Shown in pieces: positions 27,860 through 37,861 of a stretch of 64,000 nt of DNA. Both the position numbers and the translations under genes were made by a program. This stretch comes from Rhizobium sp. G21 (GTDB taxonomy: Bacteria; Pseudomonadota; Alphaproteobacteria; Rhizobiales; Rhizobiaceae): assembly GCF_014158035.1 (NCBI RefSeq), contig NZ_JACFXW010000001.1, positions 682,001 to 746,000 on the forward strand, written 5' to 3'. The notes beneath the pieces are model-generated. The model saw nothing but the letters and a program-made list of their open reading frames with translations, did no database searches and was not told where the DNA came from. Positions within the stretch are counted from its first letter, which is position 1. Each line of letters opens with the position of its first letter.

Positions 27860-28581
27860 GCGTCACCGGTTTCATCGGATTTCTTGGCGGGCTTCTTCCG
27901 CGGCTTCGGCGCATCCGCCGCTTCGCCCGCCGTCTTGGCCGTGGACTTGCGCGGCGCGCGCGCCGGCTTTTCGACCTCGCCTTCGGCCTTTTCCGGCTTG
28001 GGCCTGGATGTCCGCTTGGCCTTGGGCTTTTCGTCCACGACGACCGGAAGCGGATTGGCTTCCACCACGGCCGGAACAGGCTTAGGCTCGATCACCGCCG
28101 GGGGCGACGCCGGAGTGACGACGGCCGGCGGCGTTTTCAGGGCCTCGGCTTGCGTATCGGCAGGCGCGGGCGCGAGCGCCGCAACCGGCTCCAGAACCGG
28201 ATTGGCCGCTGGGGCCACGGGCTCGCCCGGCTTTTCCGCCTCGGGGCCCGTGACGGACGGCTTGGACTCGTCCTTGATATCCGTCGCCTTGCGCAGGTCG
28301 GACTTGATGTCCTCGCCGAGTTTGCGGATCGGGTTGATGGCGTCGCGGAGGCTGTTGGTCGGGTTGAGCTTGTTGACCTCGCTCAGACCTTTTCGAACAT
28401 CGTCGAGTTCGGCTTCGCGAAGCGCCTCATCGAATTGTGAACGGAACTCGTTGGCCATGCCGCGCACGCGGGTCGCCATGCGACCGAACGTCCTGAGCAT
28501 TCCAGGCAGGTCCTTGGGACCCACCACGATGATGAGTATGAGCGCGATGACGAGGATCTCGCTCCAGCCGACTTCCAGCAT
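27856..28581 (-). CDS. tatB: Sec-independent translocase subunit TatB
   Basis: 241 residues. The N-terminal helix MLEVGWSEILVIALILIIVV and the following GPKDLPGMLRTFGRM form the TatB signature. An amphipathic helix follows, then a long Pro/Ala/Lys/Glu-rich tail ending in KKPAKKSDETGDA, which is longer than in E. coli TatB but common in rhizobia. Lies between tatA and tatC. Confidence 0.95.
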   Translation of the reverse strand: MLEVGWSEILVIALILIIVVGPKDLPGMLRTFGRMATRVRGMANEFRSQFDEALREAELDDVRKGLSEVNKLNPTNSLRDAINPIRKLGEDIKSDLRKATDIKDESKPSVTGPEAEKPGEPVAPAANPVLEPVAALAPAPADTQAEALKTPPAVVTPASPPAVIEPKPVPAVVEANPLPVVVDEKPKAKRTSRPKPEKAEGEVEKPARAPRKSTAKTAGEAADAPKPRKKPAKKSDETGDA

Positions 28582-28632
28582 GTTGATTATCCTGCGGCTG
28601 GAGCGGCTCGGGCCGCCCCTGCCGGCGTCCTG

Positions 28633-28830
28633 TTACTTCACTTCGTCGGCCTTGTGGTCCACGGACGGCGTCTTGTCGGCGGTTTCTTCCTCGGCCATGC
28701 CCTTCTTGAAGTTCTTGATGCCCTTGGCGACGTCGCCCATCAATTCCGGGATCTTGCCGCGGCCGAAGAAAATCAGAATGACGGCCAGAACGATCAGCCA
28801 GTGCCATACGCTAAAGGAACCCATGCTCAC
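28633..28830 (-). CDS. tatA: Twin-arginine translocase subunit TatA
   Basis: 65 residues. A short membrane helix ([20 protein letters not shown]) and amphipathic helix ([20 protein letters not shown]) followed by an acidic tail. TatA polymerises to form the export pore. First gene of tatABC. Confidence 0.95.
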   Translation of the reverse strand: MSMGSFSVWHWLIVLAVILIFFGRGKIPELMGDVAKGIKNFKKGMAEEETADKTPSVDHKADEVK

Positions 28831-28855
28831 ACTCCCAGTTTTGTGCCAACAAGAC

Positions 28856-29971
28856 TTAGTCGGTCTTTATGGCTTTTTCAAACACCAATGTATCACGTTC
28901 GTTCACCGAGACAACGACATCCCTGAGACCATGCGGCACTTCGTCCGCCCTGATGCGCGCCCGGATCGGCTCATCGAGCCCTTCGACCGCCAGTGTGAAC
29001 ATATCGACCACGCCCAGAAAGCGGCGAGACAGGATGCGCGCCTTGGCGCCCCTCGCCGTCCGGGGCGATTCTCAGGCCCGACAGCCGCAGGGCGACATCC
29101 ACAGTTTTCTGTTCGGCAATGCCGGGGGCGGCGATTGCGCCGAGCGGAGTTTCGACCTGGCCGCGTAAAACCACGCCTTCGATCAGGTTGACCTCGGAGA
29201 AGAACGACGCGGCGAAGAGATTGGCCGGATTCCGATAGAGAGCGTTTCGGAGGGTCCAACTTGCACCAATCGACCGTCCTTGAGGAGCGCGATGCGGTCG
29301 GCCATGCGCATGGCCTCCTCGGCGTCATGGGTCACCACGATCGCGGTCACCCTCGCCTCACGCAAAATTGACAGCGTGTCGGCGCGGATCGAGTCCTTCA
29401 GCCGGGAATCGAGGCCGGAAAAGGGTTCGTCCATCAGCAGAACGGCGGGCCGGGGCGCGAGCGCGCGCGCCAAAGCGACGCGCTGTTGCTGCCCGCCGGA
29501 GAGCCTGTGCGGATAATCGTCCGCATAGTCCGAAAGCCCGACCCTCTCCAGAGCGCTGAGCGCCTCGGCCTTCGCCTTGTCCTTCGGCAACGCCGTCAGT
29601 CCATAACGAACATTGTCGACGATGGTCATATGCGGAAACAGGGCGAAATCCTGAAACATCAGGCCGACGCCGCGCCGCTCCGGAGGCAGAAAAGCGTTGG
29701 GGCCGGCGATCTCGCGCCCGTTCAGAAGAACACGGCCCGCGCTTTGCGCCTCGATGCCGGCTGCGATGCGCAGAAGCGTCGTCTTGCCCGAACCCGACGG
29801 ACCGAGCAGGCAGAGCACTTCGCCCGGCTCGACGGTGAGCGAGAGATCGAGAAGGATCGGCTTGTCGCCATAGCTATGGGTGATGTTTTCGAAGCTCAGC
29901 CCGGCGGCGAAGGTCACGCCGGCCGATCGGCGGGGGCTCTGCGCATCCTTCAGGCTGTTGTTGCTCGGCAC
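28856..29971 (-). CDS. Iron/putrescine-type ABC transporter ATP-binding protein, frameshifted twice (probable sequence errors)
   Basis: ATPase of an importer, about 371 residues after correction. The first frame has Walker A ([20 protein letters not shown]), the signature [20 protein letters not shown], Walker B ([12 protein letters not shown]) and [14 protein letters not shown]. The frame breaks at the AGAGAG tract 29237-29242 (net one base missing or two extra), after which [20 protein letters not shown] continues. The second break, at the C run 29049-29052, has one extra base, and the frame continues to [18 protein letters not shown] as the C-terminal TOBE-like part. The arrangement resembles FbpC-type Fe(III) ATPases; the ligand is not certain. 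No permease gene is adjacent. Confidence 0.75.
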
Positions 29972-30006
29972 TGGCGTTTCTATCCCGGCGGGATGAGGCC
30001 CGCATA

Positions 30007-31581
30007 TTAAAAGATGACGCTATTCATCCGCTTCACCCCTGGTGTCAAGAGGCCGAGTTCTTCGAGATCGAGCTGCGTAATCGGGTCCTCGTCGCCGGCA
30101 AGCTCGTCGTCGCTCTTCGGGATCGGCGCGGACAATCCGGCGGGAATGCGTCCGGTCAACAGGCCCGCGGCCTTGAGTTCCTCGATGCCGGGGAGATCGC
30201 GGATCTCTTCGAGACCGAAGTGATCGAGGAAATCGCGCGTGGTGCCGAAGGTCACGGGACGGCCCGGCGTGCGGCGGCGGCCACGGAACTTGACCCAGCC
30301 GGCTTCCAGCAAAACGTCGAGCGTGCCCTTCGACGTCTGCACGCCCCTGATGTCCTCGATCTCGGCGCGCGTCACAGGCTGATGATAGGCGATGATGGCC
30401 AGCACTTCGAGCGCGGCGCGCGACAGCTTCTTGGGCTCCTGTCCTTCCTGCCGCACGGCGAAGGACAGATCGGCGGCGGTGCGAAAGGCCCAGAAGCCGT
30501 CGATCTTGACCAGGTTGACGCCGCGCGCAGCATAGAAGCGGCTGAGCTCGGCGAGGATGCGCGGCACGTCAGCGCCGCGCGGCAGCCGCTCGGTGAGATA
30601 ATGTTCCGACACCGGATTGGCGGAGGCGAAGATCAGCGCTTCAGCCGCCCGCGCCGCATCGGAATTCAAGATGTCGCCCATGAGCGCGATGGTTTCAGGC
30701 GCGAGCGCGTCAGTCACGTCCCGCCTCCATGGCTTCGAGTCGGCGTCGGTGATGGGGTTCGAGCCGGTGCGCATGAAGATGGGTTGGAACGCCCCCTCCT
30801 GCCGCACCTCGATGCGGCGTTCGCGGATCAGCTCCAGCGTGGCGGCGAAGGAGCTGGCGATGGCGGTGGCACGCTCTTCCGGATCGCTCGCGTAACGGAT
30901 CAGGAATGTGTCCAGCGCGGTCCAATCGTCGAGCGCGCCGACGAGGCGGGCCAGCATCAACCGGGCGTCGGCGAGCGACCAGACCTTGCGCCGCTGGATG
31001 GTGACATTGGTGATCGCCTGCCGCTGGCGGAGATTGGCGTAGGCGGACAGGAGTTCATAAAGCGAGGCGTCATAAGCGGACTTGCGCTCTTCGGGAATGA
31101 ATTCCGGCGCGCCGCGGGCGAAGAAGTCCCGGCCCAGCCGGTTGCGGTTGACGAGCCGCATGGCCGCGTCGCGGATCGCTTCGAGCCGTCGGAGCCGGTA
31201 GGCGAGCGTCGCCGCCATCTCCTCGCCAGAGGGACCGTCGTCCTTCGGCGCCTGCGGGATCAGCAGGCGCGACTTGAGGTAGGCGAGCCAGGCGGCCATC
31301 ACCAGATAATCGGCCGCCAGCTCCAGCCGCACGCGGCGGGCGCTTTCGATGAATTCCAGATATTGCTCGGCCAGCGCGAGAACCGAAATGCGGGCGAGAT
31401 CGACTTTCTGATTGCGGGCGAGATGGAGCAGCAAGTCGAGCGGCCCTTCGAAGCCGCCGACATCAATGACCAGCGCCGGCTCGACCTCGGCGGCCGGCAG
31501 GGTCTCGTCGACACGGACGGGGCGATCCTCCCAGAGTTTCTCGAGAGGCGCCTGATCCTGCGCGTCAGCCCCTGCCGCCAT
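30007..31581 (-). CDS. scpAB: Fused ScpA-ScpB segregation and condensation protein
   Basis: 524 residues in one frame. ScpA (kleisin), about residues 40-275: GGFEGPLDLLLHLARNQKVD, ARISVLALAEQYLEFIESAR, ADYLVMAAWLAYLKSRLLI. ScpB, about residues 290-520: AEALIFASANPVSEHYLTER, VLAIIAYHQPVTRAEIEDIR and GRRRTPGRPVTFGTT. Both bind SMC to form the condensin complex for chromosome segregation. The total equals the sum of typical ScpA and ScpB, so no domain is lost. The single frame could be a natural fusion, or an indel near 30700-30725 could have removed the stop of scpA. A possible separate scpB start is the ATG of MGDILNSDAARAAEAL. Confidence 0.85.
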   Translation of the reverse strand: MAAGADAQDQAPLEKLWEDRPVRVDETLPAAEVEPALVIDVGGFEGPLDLLLHLARNQKVDLARISVLALAEQYLEFIESARRVRLELAADYLVMAAWLAYLKSRLLIPQAPKDDGPSGEEMAATLAYRLRRLEAIRDAAMRLVNRNRLGRDFFARGAPEFIPEERKSAYDASLYELLSAYANLRQRQAITNVTIQRRKVWSLADARLMLARLVGALDDWTALDTFLIRYASDPEERATAIASSFAATLELIRERRIEVRQEGAFQPIFMRTGSNPITDADSKPWRRDVTDALAPETIALMGDILNSDAARAAEALIFASANPVSEHYLTERLPRGADVPRILAELSRFYAARGVNLVKIDGFWAFRTAADLSFAVRQEGQEPKKLSRAALEVLAIIAYHQPVTRAEIEDIRGVQTSKGTLDVLLEAGWVKFRGRRRTPGRPVTFGTTRDFLDHFGLEEIRDLPGIEELKAAGLLTGRIPAGLSAPIPKSDDELAGDEDPITQLDLEELGLLTPGVKRMNSVIF

Positions 31582-31590
31582 AGCTCCGCC

Positions 31591-32607
31591 TCACGCCGTG
31601 GGAAGGAGTGCGGCGAATTCGGCGCGGAGATCGGCCTCATTGCTGTCGTCGGGAGCGGCGAAGGCGGCTTCGGCGCGGTCGGCGCGCTCTTTCGTCTTGC
31701 CGGCGAGCGGCTTCACCTGCGCGATGACATCCAGCATCTCGGGCATCGCGCCATTGCAGTGGAGCACGACATCGACGCCGTTGGAGGCGATGGCGCGGGC
31801 GCGTTCGCCCAGCGTGCCTTTGAGCGCGTTCATGGAGCTGTCATCGGAAAGCAACAGGCCGTCGAAGCCGAATTCGCCGCGGATGATCTCCTCGATCACC
31901 TTCCGCGAGGTCGTGGCGGGGTTGTCCGGATCGACAGCGGTCAGCACCACATGCGCGGACATTCCCATCACCTCGTTCGCCATCGCCTTGAAGGGCGGGA
32001 AGTCATGGGCGCGAAGCTCCTCGAGCGACGTGTCCACCACCGGCAGATCATGGTGAGAATCGGCGAAGGCGCGGCCATGGCCCGGCATATGCTTCATCAC
32101 CGGCAGCATGCCGCCGGCCTTGAGGCCATCGGCCGCGGCGCGCCCCATCTGGGTGACGATTTCGGGATTCTTGCCGTAAGCGCGATTGCCGATCACGTCG
32201 CTCGCGCCTTCGATCGGCACGTCGAGCACCGGCAGGCAGTCGACGTTTACGCCGAGCTTCAGGAGGTCGAAAGCGTGCAGGCGCGACATCAGCCAGGCGG
32301 CGCGAACGCCTTTGGCCGGGTCCTGCCGCCAGATGTCGCCGAGGTCACGACCCGAGGGATAGCGCGGGCAAAGCGGCTCGCGAATGCGCTGGACGCGCCC
32401 GCCCTCCTGGTCGATCAAGACGGGCGCATCGCGCCCGACGCTGTCGCGCATATCGGCGACCAGGCGCTTGATCTGCTCGGCGTCGGCGGAGATGTTGCGC
32501 GCGAACAGGATGAAGCCCCAGGGATTGGCCTCGCGGTAGAAGGCGCGTTCGGCTTCGGTGAGGTCGAGGCCGCTCGCCCCGAAGATGACGGCGTTGATAT
32601 CGCTCAT
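31591..32607 (-). CDS. nagZ: Beta-N-acetylhexosaminidase NagZ
   Basis: 338-residue glycoside hydrolase family 3 enzyme of the cytoplasm. It removes N-acetylglucosamine from anhydro-muropeptides in cell-wall recycling. Motif KHMPGHGRAFADSHHDLPVV contains the conserved KHxPGHG loop; GLLLSDDSSMNALKG has the catalytic Asp. GLDLTEAERAFYREANPWGF is the usual start region. Lies between scpAB and the SPOR protein, as in other rhizobia. Confidence 0.93.
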   Translation of the reverse strand: MSDINAVIFGASGLDLTEAERAFYREANPWGFILFARNISADAEQIKRLVADMRDSVGRDAPVLIDQEGGRVQRIREPLCPRYPSGRDLGDIWRQDPAKGVRAAWLMSRLHAFDLLKLGVNVDCLPVLDVPIEGASDVIGNRAYGKNPEIVTQMGRAAADGLKAGGMLPVMKHMPGHGRAFADSHHDLPVVDTSLEELRAHDFPPFKAMANEVMGMSAHVVLTAVDPDNPATTSRKVIEEIIRGEFGFDGLLLSDDSSMNALKGTLGERARAIASNGVDVVLHCNGAMPEMLDVIAQVKPLAGKTKERADRAEAAFAAPDDSNEADLRAEFAALLPTA

Positions 32608-32683
32608 GGATGATCTTTCGTGTCGCTGTTCGCAGATCGCGGGCGCGGAACGACGGGGTCCGCGGCCCGATGGGCTGGAAACA

Positions 32684-32716
32684 CGCGCGGCCGGAACGAA
32701 ATGTCCCGGCCGCGCG
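32684..32716 (-). terminator. Strong hairpin downstream of the SPOR gene
   Basis: Perfect 11-bp stem CGCGCGGCCGG / CCGGCCGCGCG with an eleven-base loop, 17 bases after the SPOR stop. It lacks a T-tract on the minus strand (CGTGTTTCC), so it may be a weak or Rho-assisted terminator or an mRNA 3' stabiliser. Confidence 0.5.
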
Positions 32717-32733
32717 CAGATTAATCGTAAACC

Positions 32734-35700
32734 TTACTTGGAAACAAGGCAGGAACCGCCGGCGGCCTTGTAGCGGGCGCAGAGCTCCTGAGCGTCCTGC
32801 TTGGAACCCACGGGGATGCGGACGCGATAATAGGTGCCCTTGTTGGCGATCGCCGCCCGCTTGATATCGACGCCGCGGCCACCGATCACGCCGGCGAATT
32901 TCGTCGACAGACGCTTATAGGAGGACTCGGCGTCGGCCTGGCTGGGCAGCGAGGCGATCTGGATCACATAGGAGCCGGCCGGCGTCGGCGTCTGGGCGAC
33001 AGGCGCTTGCGTCTGCGGCTCTGCATTCGCCGTCTGCGGCGCGGCGGCCGGGTCGTCGGTGACGCGGCCCTGATCGGTGACGGAGCCGATCACGTTGACC
33101 GGCTGTTCGACCGGGCGATTGCTCGGCACCGGCGTGTTTGCCGGCGCGGATGCGGTTTCGACCGGCTGAGCGGGCGGCTGTTCCGCCGGCGCGGTTTCGG
33201 TCGCGTCGGTCGCGGCAGGCACGTCCACCTGCGAAGCGGCGGCGATCGCGGCCTGATCGGTGATCACCGCGCCATCCGTCGGATCGCCTGTCGCCGTTTC
33301 GGCAGCGTCGGTCTGGTTGTCGGCGGCGGACTGCGTGTCGGCGACGGGCTGCGTTTGCGTCGCAGCCGCTTGCACCGAGCGGGCCGCCTGTTCCTGGCCT
33401 ACGGACGGATCGGCCGAAGCCTGCTCGATGGTGCGCGAAATATCATCCGGCGGCAGCCGCTCGGGCACGTCCACCGGCTGGGCGGACGCTGTCGCCGGCG
33501 CATCCGGCGTGGCGGCGGCCGTGTCGGCGACGATCTCTTCGCGCGGCACCAGCGAACCGTCCGGCCGGACGATCATGGTGCGCACCTTGCGGGGCGCGAC
33601 GCCGGTGGCGACCTTTTCCGAAGTCGACACGTTTTCGGTCGCGCCTTCCGGCAGAAGCCGGGCGTCGGTCGTGTCTTCGGTCGGTGTGCCCATGGCGTCC
33701 TGTTCGTCGTCCAAGGGCAGGTTTTCCGGCATCAGCGTCTTCTGGACGACGTCGACGGGCTCTTCGTTCGAGGTCACGAGACGAGGCTGCTTCGCCTCTT
33801 CGGTGCTCGCGCCCGATACGCGGTCATAGACCGCCTTGTCCTGGTTCGGCACTTTCTGGCCACCCGGGTTTTCGGGCGCAACCTTCATCGGTTCCTTGTC
33901 GGCGAGGATGATCTTCGGTTCGCCGGAGGTCGCGACCAGGCCGCCGGCGCCGCCGATGAACGCGTAGACGCCGGCGCCGCCGAGCAGCGCGACGCCGACG
34001 ACGGATGCCGCCAGAACCAGAACCCGCCGCGAACGACCGCGGCGGTCCGACGTCTCTTCCACGTCGACAGGCGTGAGCGGAACACGGTCGAGATTGACGG
34101 TGGCGCGGTTTTCAGACAGCGAACGACGGAAATCCTCTTCCAGCGCCTTTTCGAACTCGTCGAAATCGCCAGTCGATTTTTCAGGCGCCGCCGCAAGCTG
34201 AGCAGCGCTTTCGACGCGCCCCGGCGTCCGGCTCGGAAGGATCGCCGCCGGCTCGGGACGCGCGGCGAAAAACTCCGCCATATCGGCGTCGATATCGAGA
34301 TCGTAATCGGCCGGATCCGTCGAGGCCTGTTCCTGTTCGACCACCGGAAGTTCCGGCACGTCGATCTCGGCCAAAGGCTCCAGCGCATCTTCCTCGACGG
34401 AGATCTGCGAGGGATCGAACGGCAACGAGGTCAGGTCCCCGATGTCGGATCGCACCGGAGCGGCGTCGATGACGACGGGCGCCTCCAGCGCCGGCTTCGC
34501 GATGTTCTCCACCGCAGGATAGGAATCGTCGATCGGCTCCGGCTCCGGAGCGGCCACAACCGGCTTGGCGGGCGGCGCATCGTCCATCACGTCGAGGAGA
34601 TCGAGTTCGATTTCACGAAGATCGAGTTCGAACGCGTTTTCATCGAAGAGTTCGGCATCGGAGAAAAACGGGAAGTCGTCCTCGTCGGATGTTTCCACGA
34701 CGTCCTCGCGCGCCTTTTCGACCGCCGGCTGAACCGCGACGGATGCGAGGGCCGACGCCTGAGCAGTGGGCGACGGGACCGGAGGCGCAACCGTTTCGGC
34801 CTGAGGGACGAGCGGGATCGCCGGCTCGCGAGCCGCCGGAGCCAAATTGCCGCCGACGGGCGCGAAGGCGGTCGAGCGCGACCAGCCGGAGCGCGTGACC
34901 ACCGGATACCGCTCGACATCGGCCAAAAGACGGTCGAGCGCCATGGCGTCCGCGGTCGACGGCTGAGAACGGGGCTGAGGCGCAGCCTCTTCCTCGACGA
35001 CGGAAACATCGGCCTCGGGCTCACGCCAGAAGGCGTCGTCGTCGAAGGAGGCCGGATCGACAGAAGGAGTGGACCAGGCGAGATGTTCCTGCGCGACGCG
35101 CGGCTCTTCCATGACGTGGTCTTCGACATCGGCCGTATCGAGCGAATCGGCCATGGAGCGATGCAATTCGTCTTCCAGCGCTTCCACCAGGGTATCGGCC
35201 GGAAAATAGTCGGCGTCGTCCCAGTGAGCTTCGACGAAAGTATGCTGCTCCTCGACGAGAGGCTGTGTTTCGGGCTCGACGTCGACATCGAGCGCGCCGT
35301 CGCCTTGCGCGAAATCGGCGTCTTCCAGACGCCAGCCGTCTGCCGCGAGGTCGTCATCCGCCTGCAGCGGCGCGACTTCCGGCGCCGGGGCATAGACCGG
35401 CGGCTCAGGCTCGCGTCGGGAGAGCGTCGGCTCGAAGGCGTTTTGCGGCGCCGGCCCGTCGCGACGGGCGTCAAAAGCCGCAAATTCCTGCATGATCTCT
35501 TCTTCAAGATCGAACAGCGATCGACCGACGGGATCCAGACGCGGCTGCGGCGCGGCGTCGAAGACCGGTTCGGCGGGCGACGGGACGTAGGGTAGCTCGG
35601 AAACGGGGCTCGCGACAGGCTCGACCGGCGCATAGAAGGCCGGCTCCTCCCGAACGGGGCCGAATGACGGCTCGACCGATCGCTCGCGCACGACAGGCGC

Positions 35701-35979
35701 CGCGGCGGAGCGAACGTCGTGATCGACATTCGGGGCGACGAAGGCGGCTTCCGCGCTCAGGTCCGGCGCGTCGTCTTCGACCTCGTATTGTTCGAGCCCC
35801 TTGAGGAGCTCGTCCTCGAGATTGAATTCCGGTTCCCGCCGAGGCGTGGAGATCCGCGCGCGGCTCGGCGTGACGGGAAGGTCGAAATTGACGATCCGGG
35901 CAAGCTCTGCCAACGGATCGTCTTCCGCCAGGAAGCCGTCGTCGGCGTTTTTCTTCAGCACCCGCTGGTTATCTGCCAT
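32734..35979 (-). CDS. Large SPOR-domain protein (FtsN-like)
   Basis: 1081-residue protein. A very long acidic, low-complexity cytosolic part (about residues 1-640) is followed by a membrane helix (RVLVLAASVVGVALLGGAGV, about residue 655), a Pro/Ala/Thr/Gln-rich periplasmic linker, and a C-terminal SPOR domain (VIQIASLPSQADAESSYKRL ... RVRIPVGSKQDAQELCARY). SPOR domains bind denuded glycan at division sites, so a role in septum peptidoglycan synthesis or localisation is likely. The single-pass layout with a C-terminal SPOR matches FtsN, but the cytosolic part is far longer. Located between nagZ and argS, the usual rhizobial place. Confidence 0.88.
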   Translation of the reverse strand: MADNQRVLKKNADDGFLAEDDPLAELARIVNFDLPVTPSRARISTPRREPEFNLEDELLKGLEQYEVEDDAPDLSAEAAFVAPNVDHDVRSAAAPVVRERSVEPSFGPVREEPAFYAPVEPVASPVSELPYVPSPAEPVFDAAPQPRLDPVGRSLFDLEEEIMQEFAAFDARRDGPAPQNAFEPTLSRREPEPPVYAPAPEVAPLQADDDLAADGWRLEDADFAQGDGALDVDVEPETQPLVEEQHTFVEAHWDDADYFPADTLVEALEDELHRSMADSLDTADVEDHVMEEPRVAQEHLAWSTPSVDPASFDDDAFWREPEADVSVVEEEAAPQPRSQPSTADAMALDRLLADVERYPVVTRSGWSRSTAFAPVGGNLAPAAREPAIPLVPQAETVAPPVPSPTAQASALASVAVQPAVEKAREDVVETSDEDDFPFFSDAELFDENAFELDLREIELDLLDVMDDAPPAKPVVAAPEPEPIDDSYPAVENIAKPALEAPVVIDAAPVRSDIGDLTSLPFDPSQISVEEDALEPLAEIDVPELPVVEQEQASTDPADYDLDIDADMAEFFAARPEPAAILPSRTPGRVESAAQLAAAPEKSTGDFDEFEKALEEDFRRSLSENRATVNLDRVPLTPVDVEETSDRRGRSRRVLVLAASVVGVALLGGAGVYAFIGGAGGLVATSGEPKIILADKEPMKVAPENPGGQKVPNQDKAVYDRVSGASTEEAKQPRLVTSNEEPVDVVQKTLMPENLPLDDEQDAMGTPTEDTTDARLLPEGATENVSTSEKVATGVAPRKVRTMIVRPDGSLVPREEIVADTAAATPDAPATASAQPVDVPERLPPDDISRTIEQASADPSVGQEQAARSVQAAATQTQPVADTQSAADNQTDAAETATGDPTDGAVITDQAAIAAASQVDVPAATDATETAPAEQPPAQPVETASAPANTPVPSNRPVEQPVNVIGSVTDQGRVTDDPAAAPQTANAEPQTQAPVAQTPTPAGSYVIQIASLPSQADAESSYKRLSTKFAGVIGGRGVDIKRAAIANKGTYYRVRIPVGSKQDAQELCARYKAAGGSCLVSK

Positions 35980-36044
35980 TTCACCACTCGATCACGCATC
36001 TCGCACAGAACATGCCAGCGCATTGTGGGCAAATGGTGGCTTCG

Positions 36045-37799
36045 TTACATCTCGTCCGGCGCGGATGTGCCGAGAATCGACAATCCGGATTTCAGAACAG
36101 CAGCAACGGCGCGCACCAGCCCAAGCCTGGCCTGGGTCAATTCTCTATCGTTAGCCTTAACAAACCGTAACTCGGGATTATCACGGCCCTTGTTGTAATG
36201 CGCGCTGAAAACGCCCGCCAGGTCGTAGAGGTAATACGGCAGGCGGTGCGGCTCCATCGCGGAGGCGGCTGATTCGATCAATCTGGGATATTCTGCCAGT
36301 TTAGCGACAAGCTGCAACTCGTTCGGGTCGGTAATCAATTTTTTCGCCGCTTCGGACAGGGCTTCGGCGCCGATATCGAGATCCGGGAAAGCTTCCAGCG
36401 CCTGACGGACCACCGAAGCGCAACGCGCATGCGCATATTGCACATAGAAGACCGGGTTGTTGCTCGACTGCTCCGTCACCTTGGCGAAGTCGAAATCGAG
36501 CTGCTCGGTGCTCTTGCGATAGATCATCATGAAGCGGACGGCGTCGGAGCCGACTTCGTCCACCACATCGCGCAGCGTGACGAAATTACCGGCGCGCTTG
36601 GACATCTTGAACGGCTCGCCGTCCTTGTAGAGATTGATCAGCTGGTAGAGCAGCACGGTCAGCTTGGCCTTGCCCTCGGACACGGCGCGCGCCACCGCTT
36701 CGAGACGCTTGACATAGCCGCCATGGTCGGCGCCCAGCACATAGACCATCTCGGAGAAGCCGCGATCGTACTTGTTCTTGAAATAGGCCACGTCGGCGGC
36801 GAAATAGGTGTAGGAGCCGTCGGACTTCATCAACGGACGGTCCATGTCGTCGCCGACATCGGTGGAGCGGAACAGCACCTGTTCGCGGTCCTCCCAGTCT
36901 TCCGGAACCTGGCCCTTCGGCGGCGGCAGCGAGCCGCGATAGACATGGCCCTTATAGGTCAGGTCGTTGATGGCGCTCTGGATCAGCGCGCCGCCATCGG
37001 CATGCAGCGAGCGCTCAGAGAAGAACACGTCGTGATGGACCTTGAGCATGGCGAGGTCGTCGCGGATCATCGCCATCATCGCGTCGATGGCGCGTTCCTT
37101 GATGATCGGCATCCATTCGGCCTCGGTCATGCCGCGAAGCTTCGAGCCGAATTCATCCTTGAGCGCATGACCGACCGGAACGAGATAATCGCCCGGATAG
37201 AGGCCCTCGGGAATATCGCCGATCGTTTCGCCCAGCGCCTCGCGGTAACGCAGGAAGACCGAACGGGCCAGCGTATCGATCTGCGAGCCGGCGTCGTTGA
37301 TGTAATATTCCTTGGTGACCTCATAGCCGGCCGCGATCAGCACATTGGCGAGCGAATCGCCCACCACCGCGTTGCGGCAATGGCCGACATGCATCGGGCC
37401 GGTCGGATTGGCCGAGACATATTCGACATTGACCTTGCGGCCGCCGCCGATGGTCGAGCGGCCATAGGCCTCGCCCGCCACGATCACCCCCGCGAGGAAA
37501 CGGCTCCAATAGGCGCCGGAAAGGCGGATATTGATGAAGCCGGGGCCGGCGACCGCCACCTCGGCCACATCGGCGTCTTCCTTCAGATGCTTGATGATCT
37601 CCTCGGCCAGCGCGCGCGGCGCCATGCCCATCGGCTTGGACAGAACCATGGCGGCATTGGTTGCGAGGTCGCCATGCGAGGCGTCGCGCGGCGGTTCGAC
37701 GACGACGCGGGCGAGATCAGCGCCACGCTTGTCCTCCGGAATGACCTTGTCGGTCAGGATGGATTTGATCCGGGTTTCGAATTCCGCAAACAGGTTCAT
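36045..37799 (-). CDS. argS: Arginine--tRNA ligase
   Basis: 584 residues, class I synthetase. HIGH-like [18 protein letters not shown], the KMSKS-like [16 protein letters not shown] and the C-terminal anticodon-binding domain ending [20 protein letters not shown] are all present. The N-terminal additional domain begins [21 protein letters not shown] start follows aaaggatat. Between the SPOR gene and dgt. Confidence 0.97.
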   Translation of the reverse strand: MNLFAEFETRIKSILTDKVIPEDKRGADLARVVVEPPRDASHGDLATNAAMVLSKPMGMAPRALAEEIIKHLKEDADVAEVAVAGPGFINIRLSGAYWSRFLAGVIVAGEAYGRSTIGGGRKVNVEYVSANPTGPMHVGHCRNAVVGDSLANVLIAAGYEVTKEYYINDAGSQIDTLARSVFLRYREALGETIGDIPEGLYPGDYLVPVGHALKDEFGSKLRGMTEAEWMPIIKERAIDAMMAMIRDDLAMLKVHHDVFFSERSLHADGGALIQSAINDLTYKGHVYRGSLPPPKGQVPEDWEDREQVLFRSTDVGDDMDRPLMKSDGSYTYFAADVAYFKNKYDRGFSEMVYVLGADHGGYVKRLEAVARAVSEGKAKLTVLLYQLINLYKDGEPFKMSKRAGNFVTLRDVVDEVGSDAVRFMMIYRKSTEQLDFDFAKVTEQSSNNPVFYVQYAHARCASVVRQALEAFPDLDIGAEALSEAAKKLITDPNELQLVAKLAEYPRLIESAASAMEPHRLPYYLYDLAGVFSAHYNKGRDNPELRFVKANDRELTQARLGLVRAVAAVLKSGLSILGTSAPDEM

Positions 37800-37861
37800 C
37801 GCATATCCTTTCGGCGGCGGTCGCTGGTGCAGCCGCCGTCTCAGCCTTGTCGCGGGCTGCC

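Noticed and set aside
26951-32613. Two long plus-strand frames opposite tatABC and scpAB-nagZ
   Set aside because: Both are shadows of well-supported genes on the other strand and show no protein features.
33007-35595. An 862-codon plus-strand frame opposite the SPOR gene
   Set aside because: Arg-rich shadow frame without domains; the minus frame has a membrane helix and a SPOR domain.
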